Shown piece after piece: positions 34,733 through 43,062 of a DNA stretch of 64,000 nucleotides. The position numbers and the translations under genes are program-made. Source of the DNA: CAZHDB01 sp964531225 (GTDB lineage: Archaea > Thermoproteota > Thermoprotei_A > Sulfolobales > Desulfurococcaceae); NCBI GenBank assembly GCA_964531225.1, contig CAZHDB010000001.1, positions 62,001-126,000 on the forward strand. The letters are read 5' to 3'. Each line of letters opens with the position of its first letter. The stretch's first letter is position 1. Below the pieces are notes generated by a model. That model was not told the origin of the DNA and ran no database searches. It saw only the letters and a program-made list of their open reading frames with translations.

Positions 34733-35593
34733 TCACCTTCTACTAGCTATTAATGATATAAAGTATACCATAAATAATATTAGTCCAGTTGTACCAGCTG
34801 GCGATAAATTAAATAATACTGCTATGTATAATCCTGTCATTGAAGCTATTATACTTGAGAAAATACTTATGAAAAATGCTTGTCTTGAGCTCATAGCTAC
34901 TGATGAAGCTATAGCTGCAGGCAATAGTATGAGTACGTGTTCTAATACGAACCCGACTATCTTAAGCAGTCCAACAGTTGATAATGCAAGTAATGTGAAT
35001 ACGAGCAAGTTATAAATGCTTGTTTTTAATCCCGTCAATCTAGCTGAATCAAGATCTATTCCAATAAAGATATTCTCCCTATATGTTAATAAGACACACA
35101 CCATGGAGAATAGACCTATGCCCACAGCGTATAATACATCATTCCATCTAGTAAGTAGGGGATCTCCAATAATTATAGCAGTAATATCTGTTTCTAAGGG
35201 ATAAGTGGTAAGCACATAATATATTGCTAGTACACTAGTTGATGCCGTTAATGCCACAAACGTAGCAGTTGCAGTATCTGGATCAACTCCTCGATGAATA
35301 CTATATCCCACCCCATAGATAAGTAAAATACTGGATATAATTGCCCATCCATACTCATCTAATAAGCCTAGTTCTCTAGCTAATGGGACAGATAATACAA
35401 CGGCCAATAATGCAGAATGCGGAGAGGCACTTGCTAGAAAATATAGTCTCCTAGCAGATACAATACTACTTAAGCTACCGTATGCAAGGGCGGCTGATAA
35501 CATTACAAGGACCCATCTTGGCTCAAGAGTTAATAGCATTGAACCTATTAGTAATATGACTATTAAAGTTAGGGCTAATTCTAATCTATACAA
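34733..35593 (-). CDS. Metal ABC transporter permease (ZnuB/TroC-like)
   Basis: A 286-residue permease of the ABC-3 family with about eight membrane helices. Conserved elements are 'YFLASASPHSALLAVV', 'GDPLLTRWNDVLY' near residue 144, and 'LLPAAIASSVAMSSRQAFF' (split: LLPAAIASSVAMS) near residue 222. TTG 35593 follows GGAGGAGAGAGGAAA, and its start overlaps the end of the binding-protein gene by 8 bases, so the two are cotranslated. It forms the membrane pore with the ATPase at 36689. Confidence 0.88.
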   Translation of the reverse strand: MYRLELALTLIVILLIGSMLLTLEPRWVLVMLSAALAYGSLSSIVSARRLYFLASASPHSALLAVVLSVPLARELGLLDEYGWAIISSILLIYGVGYSIHRGVDPDTATATFVALTASTSVLAIYYVLTTYPLETDITAIIIGDPLLTRWNDVLYAVGIGLFSMVCVLLTYRENIFIGIDLDSARLTGLKTSIYNLLVFTLLALSTVGLLKIVGFVLEHVLILLPAAIASSVAMSSRQAFFISIFSSIIASMTGLYIAVLFNLSPAGTTGLILFMVYFISLIASRR

Positions 35594-36614
35594 TTTCCTC
35601 TCTCCTCCTTAGAATTATATATGCTATAAGTGTAGTCATTGATGCAATAACCATTCCCCCTACAACAAGATATTCATATCCTCTTAAGCCAATATGTTCA
35701 ACAATACATGAGCTATTATACAATCTCTCATAATATTTAGCTGGGTCATCTATTTGAGAAGCAATATTACTAAGTTTTTCTATAATTGTTGCATTAGACA
35801 ATGGCGATGGCACATATAGAATTGGTATATTGTATTCATTTGCCATATCGATAAGTTGTTGTGAAGAAGCGTCAAGGGCTGGCTCAGTAACGACAGCTAG
35901 ATTAATGCGTCCACTAGCCATTTCATTCCTAATGATATCAAGATCGCTTGGTGTAGCCGGTAAGCCAGGCTCTTTAATAATCAGATATCTAATTCTAATT
36001 CCAAGCCATGATACAGCATATTGAGTAAGAGGCTTATCAGCAACAGCATCCAAATATATTCTTGGAGCCGAAGCCAGTAAGTAAGAGATCCTGGATATAA
36101 CTGATAATCTATTAGCATTATACGTACTAGCATGGCTGGGCCTTAGTCTTTGTAAGGTCTCAGTAATATTATTTATGAAAATTATATAGTTTATAGGATC
36201 ATATATTGGCATGTGAAGGTTAGGTAAGCCTGTAGCAGGATTATTTAGGATCTTTATACCATTTATCTTCGGTATTTCTATGAGAACTGCCTTTATTTCT
36301 CCATCATTAACTAGTTCTCTAATTCTATTTTCAAAAGGGGTATGGCCTGTCGAAATAATTATATCTGCACTATGTAACATCTCTATATCATTAATTGTTA
36401 ACTGATATTCATGGGGATCTGTACCTGGAGGAACTATCGATACAGCTCTGTCATCAAAGGATATGAGTTGTTCTATGTCATTAATTAATGATGGAAACGT
36501 TACAACTATAAATAAGCCCTCATTAACCATATGGACTCCATGAACAGGTATAGCAAGCCCTAAAGTACTTATCAATGTAATTGTTATAAGTATTATTGAT
36601 AAAGCTCTAGTCAT
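35586..36614 (-). CDS. Metal-binding ABC substrate-binding protein (ZnuA/TroA-like)
   Basis: A ~342-residue exported cluster A-I binding protein. The signal peptide 'TRALSIILITITLIS' is followed by 'PGTDPHEYQLTINDIEMLHSADIIISTG' (split: GTDPHEYQLTINDI), where the DPHEY histidine is the first metal ligand. 'RPSHASTYNANR' near residue 165 and 'TEPALDASSQQL' near residue 232 contribute others. A C-terminal membrane helix with a 'LRRREE' tail anchors it. ATG 36614 is preferred because the TATA box at ~36651-36658 would place transcription start close to it; GTG 36632 is longer. Confidence 0.88.
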   Translation of the reverse strand: MTRALSIILITITLISTLGLAIPVHGVHMVNEGLFIVVTFPSLINDIEQLISFDDRAVSIVPPGTDPHEYQLTINDIEMLHSADIIISTGHTPFENRIRELVNDGEIKAVLIEIPKINGIKILNNPATGLPNLHMPIYDPINYIIFINNITETLQRLRPSHASTYNANRLSVISRISYLLASAPRIYLDAVADKPLTQYAVSWLGIRIRYLIIKEPGLPATPSDLDIIRNEMASGRINLAVVTEPALDASSQQLIDMANEYNIPILYVPSPLSNATIIEKLSNIASQIDDPAKYYERLYNSSCIVEHIGLRGYEYLVVGGMVIASMTTLIAYIILRRREEIV

Positions 36615-36636
36615 GGCCTTCGTCCGATACACTTAT

Positions 36637-36678
36637 ATGTGCACAATTACTTATAAAATTATCTTGAACCGTGCACAT
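36637..36678. promoter_or_regulatory. Dyad operator/promoter between metal ABC genes
   Basis: ATGTGCAC (36637-36644) and GTGCACAT (36671-36678) are perfect inverted copies separated by 26 bases (34 bp centre to centre). Each half also contains the palindrome GTGCAC. A TATA-like TTATAAAATT (36651-36660) lies between them and could serve the ATPase to the right and the binding protein to the left. NikR-type regulators bind such widely spaced dyads; the gene for one is in the same cluster, so I infer this to be its operator. Confidence 0.7.
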
Positions 36679-36688
36679 GGTGTAGAAT

Positions 36689-37474
36689 ATGTTAAGAAAG
36701 GCAATAACTCTGTCGATCGAGAAATTAACAGTAGGCTACAATGGATTTCCAGTGATCAAGGATATCGATTTTACTATAACTGGTCCGGCACTGGTCCAGA
36801 TTTTAGGACCTAATGGTGCTGGTAAGACTACTTTATTAAAGGCTATTCTTGGTATATTGAAGCCATTTAATGGCAGAGTCTTAGTTGATCATATTGATGT
36901 AACTGGTAAGCCGGAAAAAGCCGGTAAGTATTTCGGATATGTACCACAACTATTTACATCATCAACTACTATGTACCCTATAACAGCGTGGGAGTTAATA
37001 GAGAATACCTATATGCTGTATAGGAAGAAATGGCCTCGTTTATTTCCCGAAAGACTAGCTAAGAGGAGAGTAGCTGAGATTTTAAATGCTGTTGATCTTC
37101 CCAAAAACGTCTGGAATAAGACATTTTGGAAATTATCTGGAGGACAGAGACAAAGAGTATTAATTGCTAAGGCTCTTGTCCACGATCCACCTATACTATT
37201 AATGGATGAACCTCTATCAGCTGTTGATCCTGCAGGCAAGGTAGAGATTGCAAAATTAATTGATTGTTTAAAGACTTCAAAACTTGTTATTGTCACAAGT
37301 CACGATCCCATGTTGCTTCTAGACTATACAGACTATATCATATTGATTAATAGGGAGAAGTTTAGAATAGGAAGTCCTGATGAAATACTAGTTACAGGTA
37401 TTGTTGAAGAATTTTATGGTGAAGCTGTTAAACCAGTTCGAGATCATCTTCATATATGTGATTATCATGCCTAG
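36689..37474 (+). CDS. Metal ABC transporter ATPase (ZnuC-like)
   Basis: A 261-residue ABC ATPase: Walker A 'GPNGAGKTTLL' near residue 38, Q-loop 'GYVPQLFTSSTTM', signature 'LSGGQRQRVLIAKAL' near residue 147, Walker B 'ILLMDEPLSAVDP' near residue 166 and H-loop 'VTSHDPMLLL'. This is the usual ZnuC/MntB class. It is transcribed divergently from the permease and binding protein across the dyad at 36637-36678, so one operator could control the whole transporter. The ATG at 36689 follows GGTGTAGAAT. Its last 4 bases overlap the hjc stop on the other strand. Confidence 0.93.
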   Translation: MLRKAITLSIEKLTVGYNGFPVIKDIDFTITGPALVQILGPNGAGKTTLLKAILGILKPFNGRVLVDHIDVTGKPEKAGKYFGYVPQLFTSSTTMYPITAWELIENTYMLYRKKWPRLFPERLAKRRVAEILNAVDLPKNVWNKTFWKLSGGQRQRVLIAKALVHDPPILLMDEPLSAVDPAGKVEIAKLIDCLKTSKLVIVTSHDPMLLLDYTDYIILINREKFRIGSPDEILVTGIVEEFYGEAVKPVRDHLHICDYHA

Positions 37475-37905
37475 AGGAATTCCGTCAGGGATCTTGTACG
37501 ATCAGCTATTTTAACAAGATCGCTTATTCTAAGTCCTCTCTCTATATTTTCAAGGGATATTCTATAGTTTCCTCCCCTAGTTTCTTCAACTTTATCGATT
37601 GGTATAAATCTCCAGCCACGGCCATCCATGATCTTTACTGCTACATAACCCTGGCCGCCACTACGTCTAATAAACTCCATGAATTTCATGAATTGTTTCC
37701 TATCAATATATATTATTCCAGGTTTTTCTCTTGTTTTAACTTCAAATACAAGTATTGTTCCTTTTTTTAAAGCAATAAGATCAGGATATACTAGTTTCTT
37801 TGTCTTTGCACCACTCGCAGGAGCTCGTAGAACTGCAAAACCTTTCTTCCATAATATTCTTGCTAGTTCTCTTTCTCTATTAAATCCTTTACCTCTTCTC
37901 CCCAA
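37471..37905 (-). CDS. hjc: Holliday junction resolvase Hjc
   Basis: A 144-residue archaeal resolvase. 'GFNRERELARILWKKGF' begins the fold with the catalytic Glu, 'LVYPDLIALKKGTILVFEVKTR' (split: YPDLIALKKG and LVFEVKTR) gives the PD-(D/E)XK catalytic D and E-x-K near residues 42-57, and a basic tail ends the protein. It cuts four-way DNA junctions, and often acts with PCNA, which is encoded ~7 kb away. TTG 37905 follows GGAGGGAGTACT. Confidence 0.92.
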   Translation of the reverse strand: MGRRGKGFNRERELARILWKKGFAVLRAPASGAKTKKLVYPDLIALKKGTILVFEVKTREKPGIIYIDRKQFMKFMEFIRRSGGQGYVAVKIMDGRGWRFIPIDKVEETRGGNYRISLENIERGLRISDLVKIADRTRSLTEFL

Positions 37906-37995
37906 AGTACTCCCTCCGCATAGATATATACGAAAGTATGAGATAGATTAATTACTTAGCATTTTCAATTACTATATTAAAGAATTGGATATGGT

Positions 37996-38847
37996 GTGTT
38001 ATATATGGTTTTTACCAGTATATCGGCTAAATTATTAATTATATCTTTATTGTTAATGGGGATCATGGAGTTTCTGCCAGCAATAGTAATCATTGTTTTT
38101 ATACTGATTATATTCTTAGCAATGAGTGTGAAAATTGTTAGAGAATATGAGAGAGCCGTAATATTTCGTTTAGGTAGACTATTGGGTGCTAAAGGACCTG
38201 GTTTATTCTTTGTAATTCCGTTTGTCGATAACTTTGTAAAGATTGATCTTAGAATAACGACCGTTGATGTACCTCAACAACAAATTATTACCAAAGATAA
38301 TGTTACTGTAGGCGTTGATGCTGTAGTCTATTACCGTGTCTTTGACCCAATACTAGCTGTTACGCGTGTAGAAAACTACCATTATGCTGTAATGATGATG
38401 GCTCAGACAACGCTAAGAGATATTGTTGGACAGGTAGAATTAGATGATCTATTGACTAAGAGAGAAGAGCTTAATAAAAAGCTACAACAAATCCTTGATG
38501 AAATAACTGATCCGTGGGGTATAAAGGTTACGGCCGTGACTCTAAAACAAGTTAGATTGCCAGAGACAATGCTTCGTGCAATGGCTAAGCAGGCTGAGGC
38601 TGAGAGATGGAGACGTAGCCGTATTATTGAGGCAGAAGGTGAAAGACAAGCTGCTAAGATCATGGCTGAGGCCGCTATGTTTTATGAGGAGCATCCAGTT
38701 GCATTAAGGCTTCGTGAGCTTCAAACACTTATTGAAATAGCTCGTGAAAGGAACATGGTTGTTGTTGCACCTACAAGTATGGGTACAGAAGTAGGCCTTG
38801 TAACAGCGCTTACTAAGGTTACTGAGAAAGGATCTAGGAAAGAGTAA
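37996..38847 (+). CDS. Stomatin/prohibitin (SPFH) membrane protein
   Basis: A 283-residue SPFH protein. One or two N-terminal hydrophobic segments (to ~residue 48) precede 'IVREYERAVIFRLGRLLGAKGPGLFF' (split: EYERAVIFRLGRLLG), the SPFH hallmark, and a long helical C-terminal part ends in 'AKQAEAERWRRSRIIEAEGERQAAK' (split: AEAERWRRSRIIEAEGE), typical of coiled-coil oligomerisation. It is paired with the NfeD protease gene 66 bases downstream. ATG 38005 or ATG 38065 are later start options, with GGGG before the last. Confidence 0.9.
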   Translation: MLYMVFTSISAKLLIISLLLMGIMEFLPAIVIIVFILIIFLAMSVKIVREYERAVIFRLGRLLGAKGPGLFFVIPFVDNFVKIDLRITTVDVPQQQIITKDNVTVGVDAVVYYRVFDPILAVTRVENYHYAVMMMAQTTLRDIVGQVELDDLLTKREELNKKLQQILDEITDPWGIKVTAVTLKQVRLPETMLRAMAKQAEAERWRRSRIIEAEGERQAAKIMAEAAMFYEEHPVALRLRELQTLIEIARERNMVVVAPTSMGTEVGLVTALTKVTEKGSRKE

Positions 38848-38913
38848 TTGTTTTTAGATAGTTAGGAATTATAGGGGAAATATAAATTCATAGATAACAA
38901 TGGAGGACTGGAT

Positions 38914-40251
38914 TTGGCTAGAGTACTACATATATTGTTTTTAATATCATTGGTGTTATTAGGAGTCTTAGGTAGTGTTTATGCTAGAGAGTCCTCAAAC
39001 TACGTTATTGTCATAGAGATAAAGGGTAACATAGATTATGGTACTGTAGAGCTTGTTAAAGAAGGTATTGAGAGAGCAGAATCCGTTAACGGTATACTTG
39101 TAATGATGCTTGATACTCCAGGAGGATTAGTTGATGCTGCTCAAGACATCATATCGCTAATAAGAACTAGTGAAGTACCAGTCATAGGCTATGTGTATCC
39201 ACCTGGTAAAGGAGCTTGGAGCGCTGGAACATTCATATTATTGGCAACACATATAGCCGCTATGGCGCCTGGCACCGTTATAGGTTCTATGCAACCTATT
39301 ATATATAATCCCGTGACTGGAGGATACGAGTTCGTAAACGAATCTAAGATATTGAATCCTATAATTGAACAAGCTACTACATTAGCACGAGACCGTGGAC
39401 GAAATGTCTCTATAGCTAGACGATTTGTTACTGAAAACCTTAACTTAGATGCTGAAGAGGCATATCGGTATCACATAATAGAGTATGTGGCTTTATCATT
39501 AGATGATCTTTTGGAAAAAATTAATGGTGTAAGTGTACGGCTAGATAATGGTGAAGAAGTAGTTATAAGGACAGATAATGCAGTTATTGACTATTATACA
39601 GGTAGTCCACGCTCTCAATTAATCCATATAATGTCTGATCCTATATTGAACGGCATATTATCTACAATAGGTATTATGATAGTCTTATTTAGTATAATAT
39701 CTGGCCACTATATAGCTACACCTATAGGTATAATGCTGATACTATTATCCCTAATAGGTGCAGGATTTAATGCTAATCTAGTTAGCTTAGCCTTAATCCT
39801 TATAGGTTCTCTAGCATTAGCCGTAGAATTGTTTGTGACGCCTGGATTTGGAGTACTTGGTTTCTCTGGCATAATAATGATTGCCCTAGGTATAGCCTTA
39901 ATGCCCTACTTTACCCCGGGATGGCTTATTAGTCCAGAATATCAGAGATCATTATTCTGGACCGGCGTAGCATTTGGTATTACAATGGGATTTATAACGG
40001 GTATAATAGTCTATAAGGTTTTGAAGGCCCGTAGAAAACCTCCTATGTTAAAGGCGGATATGGCTGGAGCTATAGGCAGATCTATTGATAAACTCGAACC
40101 CGGTAAAGAAGGATACGTTTTTGTTGAAGGCGAGTATTGGAGAGCGAGAAGTTTAGAGGTTATTGAGCCTAATGAAAAAATTATCGTAGTAGGTAAGGAA
40201 GGCCCTGTTCTCATTGTAAGAAAATATATTGAGGAAAGAACTAAAGCTTAG
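38914..40251 (+). CDS. NfeD/ClpP-class membrane serine protease
   Basis: A 445-residue long-form NfeD. An N-terminal signal or anchor is followed by a ClpP-like domain ('MLDTPGGLVDAAQDI' near residue 67; 'GAWSAGTFILLATH' near residue 105 with the nucleophilic serine), then four membrane helices (~residues 245-370) and a C-terminal OB-like NfeD domain ('VFVEGEYWRARS'). In Pyrococcus this class cleaves the stomatin partner; the stomatin gene lies just upstream here. TTG 38914 follows GGAGGACTGGAT. Its last 11 bases overlap the gene on the opposite strand. Confidence 0.92.
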   Translation: MARVLHILFLISLVLLGVLGSVYARESSNYVIVIEIKGNIDYGTVELVKEGIERAESVNGILVMMLDTPGGLVDAAQDIISLIRTSEVPVIGYVYPPGKGAWSAGTFILLATHIAAMAPGTVIGSMQPIIYNPVTGGYEFVNESKILNPIIEQATTLARDRGRNVSIARRFVTENLNLDAEEAYRYHIIEYVALSLDDLLEKINGVSVRLDNGEEVVIRTDNAVIDYYTGSPRSQLIHIMSDPILNGILSTIGIMIVLFSIISGHYIATPIGIMLILLSLIGAGFNANLVSLALILIGSLALAVELFVTPGFGVLGFSGIIMIALGIALMPYFTPGWLISPEYQRSLFWTGVAFGITMGFITGIIVYKVLKARRKPPMLKADMAGAIGRSIDKLEPGKEGYVFVEGEYWRARSLEVIEPNEKIIVVGKEGPVLIVRKYIEERTKA

Positions 40252-40855
40252 AGCTAAGTTCAATTATTGTTTTAGGCTCTAGTCTACTAATATTTTTAAT
40301 AAATCCTCTAAGCATCATACGATACCAGATCCTTGGATTATCAGGATATGGTAGGAGAGCATCTATATTAAGGTACCTTGTCTTACCAGCTGATGCTACT
40401 TCTTTCAATTTATATATTTTTGGTTTCTCAATATTTAGATATACCTTACCATGTGTTATGGGTCTACCTATCAATGCTACTGATTTTCCACGTATATAGA
40501 TAATATATACATAGACTCCATTGGTAAGCCTTATAGCGACAGGAACATAGTTACTTGGTATACTCCATAAAACAATTCTTTTACTCAATATTTTTAAGAG
40601 TTCACGTATGAAAGCTATATCTTGTTCCCGAAGACTACCAAATAATCTACTTATTAAACCCGCTATAATACCTCCAAAAATAGCTAGAAAAGAAAGGACA
40701 GCAGCTAATGTAGGGGAAACAACGCTGATGAATTGGCTAAGAATGATAAGAATTAGAAAGACAATTAAACCAATAATACCTGCAAGCCTAGGCTTTCTCT
40801 TTAACCCTACATATACTGGCTTAGGAACGTTTCGAATAATCCACCATTCAACCAA
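40241..40855 (-). CDS. Two-helix membrane protein of unknown function
   Basis: A ~204-residue protein. Two adjacent membrane helices (about residues 28-50 and 55-75) are followed by a basic soluble domain of ~130 residues with alternating strands ('VPVAIRLTNGVYVYIIYI', 'KSVALIGRPITHGKVYL'). I do not recognise a family. TTG 40855 follows AGGTGTTTTGG; GTG 40864 is an earlier option. The C/D RNA at 40873-40928 lies directly upstream on the same strand and may share its transcript. Confidence 0.65.
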   Translation of the reverse strand: MVEWWIIRNVPKPVYVGLKRKPRLAGIIGLIVFLILIILSQFISVVSPTLAAVLSFLAIFGGIIAGLISRLFGSLREQDIAFIRELLKILSKRIVLWSIPSNYVPVAIRLTNGVYVYIIYIRGKSVALIGRPITHGKVYLNIEKPKIYKLKEVASAGKTRYLNIDALLPYPDNPRIWYRMMLRGFIKNISRLEPKTIIELSSKL

Positions 40856-40872
40856 CCAAAACACCTACGTGA

Positions 40873-40928
40873 TCAGCTGGGTAACCGCTTCTTCACGGAT
40901 CACCTCAGGCTCCCCGAAAAATCATCAT
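40873..40928 (-). ncRNA. Box C/D guide RNA (strong)
   Basis: On the minus strand: C ATGATGA (40922-40928, perfect), 13-nt guide, D' CTGA (40905-40908), 8-nt spacer, C' GTGAAGA (40890-40896, 6 of 7), 13-nt guide, D CTGA (40873-40876). Both guide lengths and the spacer are canonical for archaeal C/D RNAs that direct fibrillarin 2'-O-methylation. A TATA-like TTTAATATATC lies upstream (~40960). The D' guide complement is GCTCCCCGAAAAA, which resembles a conserved CUCCCCGAAA in 23S rRNA domain II as I recall it; the D guide complement is CTGGGTAACCGCT, unassigned. Confidence 0.85.
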
Positions 40929-41073
40929 CCCAATACTACATTATCTTTACTAGGATATATTAAACACTATCATAAGTCAGTAAATTCTAAAGCCTATATT
41001 ATCAAAGAACAGATTACATATTAGGTATATGGATAGGTTAATTGTTCAATGTAAGATAGATTTAGTGATTATA

Positions 41074-41493
41074 TTATCTTAGTTTATGAGTTTTTATCCA
41101 AAGTCTCTTTATCCCTATTTTATCAAAGTCTTTATCTTCAGAAGCTATTCCCTGTAATCCATTATTGATTATTGTGGCAACATGGATTGCGTCTGAGGGC
41201 TTAACTTTATATTTTTTCATAATTTCCTTTGCCTTAATGAACTCATCTAATCCTATTGACAAAATATTGACATAGGGTATTATGGCTTTATCTATGAATT
41301 CAATAGTATCGGTATATGGAATATCATATTTTCTTTTGGACACATAAATGGCTTCATCCAGCGCTAATATATTAGTGTATAGAGTATGATTTAGTAAAAG
41401 ATCTAACCAGAATTCTTCTATTAACCTTGCTTCATGATCCGGAAGTTTCACATTAAGATAAATAATTAAGCTTGCATCAATAAAGATCTTCAT
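41074..41493 (-). CDS. vapC: VapC-type PIN-domain toxin
   Basis: A 139-residue PIN-domain RNase. 'IFIDASLIIYL' near residue 3 gives the first acidic residue; 'DEAIYVSKRKY' and 'YKVKPSDAIHVATIINN' near residue 104 and a final 'ASEDKDFDKIGI' complete the usual acidic cluster. VapC toxins cut tRNA or rRNA. ATG 41493 follows GAGGAGGAATTTA and overlaps the end of the antitoxin gene by 17 bases. Confidence 0.88.
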   Translation of the reverse strand: MKIFIDASLIIYLNVKLPDHEARLIEEFWLDLLLNHTLYTNILALDEAIYVSKRKYDIPYTDTIEFIDKAIIPYVNILSIGLDEFIKAKEIMKKYKVKPSDAIHVATIINNGLQGIASEDKDFDKIGIKRLWIKTHKLR

Positions 41494-41740
41494 TAAATTC
41501 CTCCTCAAGATCTATTTTCTCTAGATCGCCTAATCTAGCAATTTTACCCTTTAATTGCTGTCTCCTCTCTCTAATCCATTTCAAAACAACTCTAGGATCC
41601 TCTATACCTCTAATTATAAGCTTATCATCCGCGGGCTCAACTATCACGTATCCTCCTTCTTTAATTCCATAAGCCTCCCTAAGCACTTTAGGTATAATTA
41701 TCTGACCTTTCGGCCCAACTTTTATCCTAAGTTTTACCAT
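41477..41740 (-). CDS. vapB: AbrB/SpoVT-type VapB antitoxin
   Basis: An 87-residue antitoxin: a swapped-hairpin AbrB DNA-binding domain ('KVGPKGQIIIPKVLREAYG', residues ~6-24) and a C-terminal acidic segment ('RLGDLEKIDLEEEF') that would wrap VapC. ATG 41740 follows GGTGAAACCT; ATG 41752 would place that site inside the gene. It normally represses its own operon. Confidence 0.88.
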   Translation of the reverse strand: MVKLRIKVGPKGQIIIPKVLREAYGIKEGGYVIVEPADDKLIIRGIEDPRVVLKWIRERRQQLKGKIARLGDLEKIDLEEEFNEDLY

Positions 41741-41840
41741 AGGTTTCACCAAGTATAACTATAAGTTTCAAAGATATAAACCTTAAGTATAACATCATTA
41801 TTAATCCATGGAATATATGATTTCTATCATTTAGTGTAGA

Positions 41841-42830
41841 CTATTTATACAGCATACCTATGATGGTTCTAGCAAAAACATAGGCTCCATTAATATATTT
41901 AGGCGGCTGTCTCTTCTTGGCACGGTTAATTGCTTCGACAAGTTCTTGTGGAGAAGTTTTTTCAACATCGATATAGATCCCATTTAATTTCCTCGCCAAT
42001 AATAGGGAATCTAGACGCCCACTAGTTTGTGGGAGATCAGGGTTGTATGCTATAATGATAGGCTTACCATATGCAAGTGCGGCCTCGGCAATAGACAATC
42101 CCTGATGCCCAATAACTACTGATGCACCTGCAATCCACCGATCAATATCTGGGTCAAACTTAAAAGCTTTCCAATGAGGCTTTTTAGAAACTATATAATC
42201 TGGATCAATTTTTCCAGTTTGTACAACAACGTTTTCAAGATCGGTTTTTAAAAGAAGATCAAATAACCTCCTATGACCCATAGACCCGGATAAAACGAGT
42301 ACATAACCGTCATCTCTAGCCCTGTATATGGGTTTTTCATAAATAGGGCCAACAACTACTCCACGAGGATAGTTTTTCTTCTGCTCCTTCCAATGAAGAA
42401 GCATTGTTGTTCTAAATTTCCTATACATTATCATATTAGCTTTAGAATAAGTATATACACGATCAATTGCCTCAATGGAAAAAAGGAAGCGGGCTCTCCT
42501 AAACAAGCCAGTAATAATAGGTATAAGGCCATGATTAGAACCAGTAGCAATAACCATAAACGGCTCCTTAACAAACCTAAAACTATCAAACAATGCACGC
42601 GGACCAAGCAATAAAGCCTTACCAATACCCTCAAGGGGCCTACGAGGCTTAACAACAAACACGGGATCAAAATCCCTAAACCTATACCTAAGCCTCCTTA
42701 AACTCCAAATATCATCAGGGGGTAGAATAAAAGACAAATCAATCTCAGGCTCAAGATCAACTAAAGCCTCACCAATAGCAGCAGCATAACCAGTATGACC
42801 ACCACCACTACTAACAATATAGATCTTCAA
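41841..42830 (-). CDS. Agl24-like GlcNAc-transferase (Alg14-Alg13 fusion)
   Basis: A 329-residue GT-B enzyme. The N-terminal half starts with 'VSSGGGHTGYAAAIGEAL', the Alg14/EpsE-like GGHT loop, and has 'VIATGSNHGLIP' near residue 94. The C-terminal half has the Alg13/MurG-like nucleotide-sugar motif 'VVIGHQGLSIAEAALAYGKPIII' (split: GHQGLSIAEAALAYGKP) near residue 240. Archaeal Agl24 adds the second sugar of an N-glycan to lipid-linked GlcNAc at the cytosolic membrane face. TTG 42830 follows GGAGTGTCTAGATA. It opens the surface-glycan region. Confidence 0.75.
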   Translation of the reverse strand: MKIYIVSSGGGHTGYAAAIGEALVDLEPEIDLSFILPPDDIWSLRRLRYRFRDFDPVFVVKPRRPLEGIGKALLLGPRALFDSFRFVKEPFMVIATGSNHGLIPIITGLFRRARFLFSIEAIDRVYTYSKANMIMYRKFRTTMLLHWKEQKKNYPRGVVVGPIYEKPIYRARDDGYVLVLSGSMGHRRLFDLLLKTDLENVVVQTGKIDPDYIVSKKPHWKAFKFDPDIDRWIAGASVVIGHQGLSIAEAALAYGKPIIIAYNPDLPQTSGRLDSLLLARKLNGIYIDVEKTSPQELVEAINRAKKRQPPKYINGAYVFARTIIGMLYK

Positions 42831-43062
42831 TATCTAGACACTCCTCTACTATTCCTTATCATATTACTACCATAGCTGTTCATAATAGGTTTTGCAGTTA
42901 TCATATATCACAATACACGATAAAATTTTTTGTCTCATCTACACTATTAATGTCTCCTGAATAATTTAGTATTATAGAATAATTATTAGCATAGTGGCTA
43001 TTTACCTATAAATAAGTATATTAATTGATAATGTACATTATATTATGTGCTTGGAGAGAGAC

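Noticed and set aside
40608..41024. 138-codon plus-strand ORF over the C/D RNA
   Set aside because: It overlaps the opposite-strand membrane protein and the C/D RNA; its composition is that of antisense DNA.
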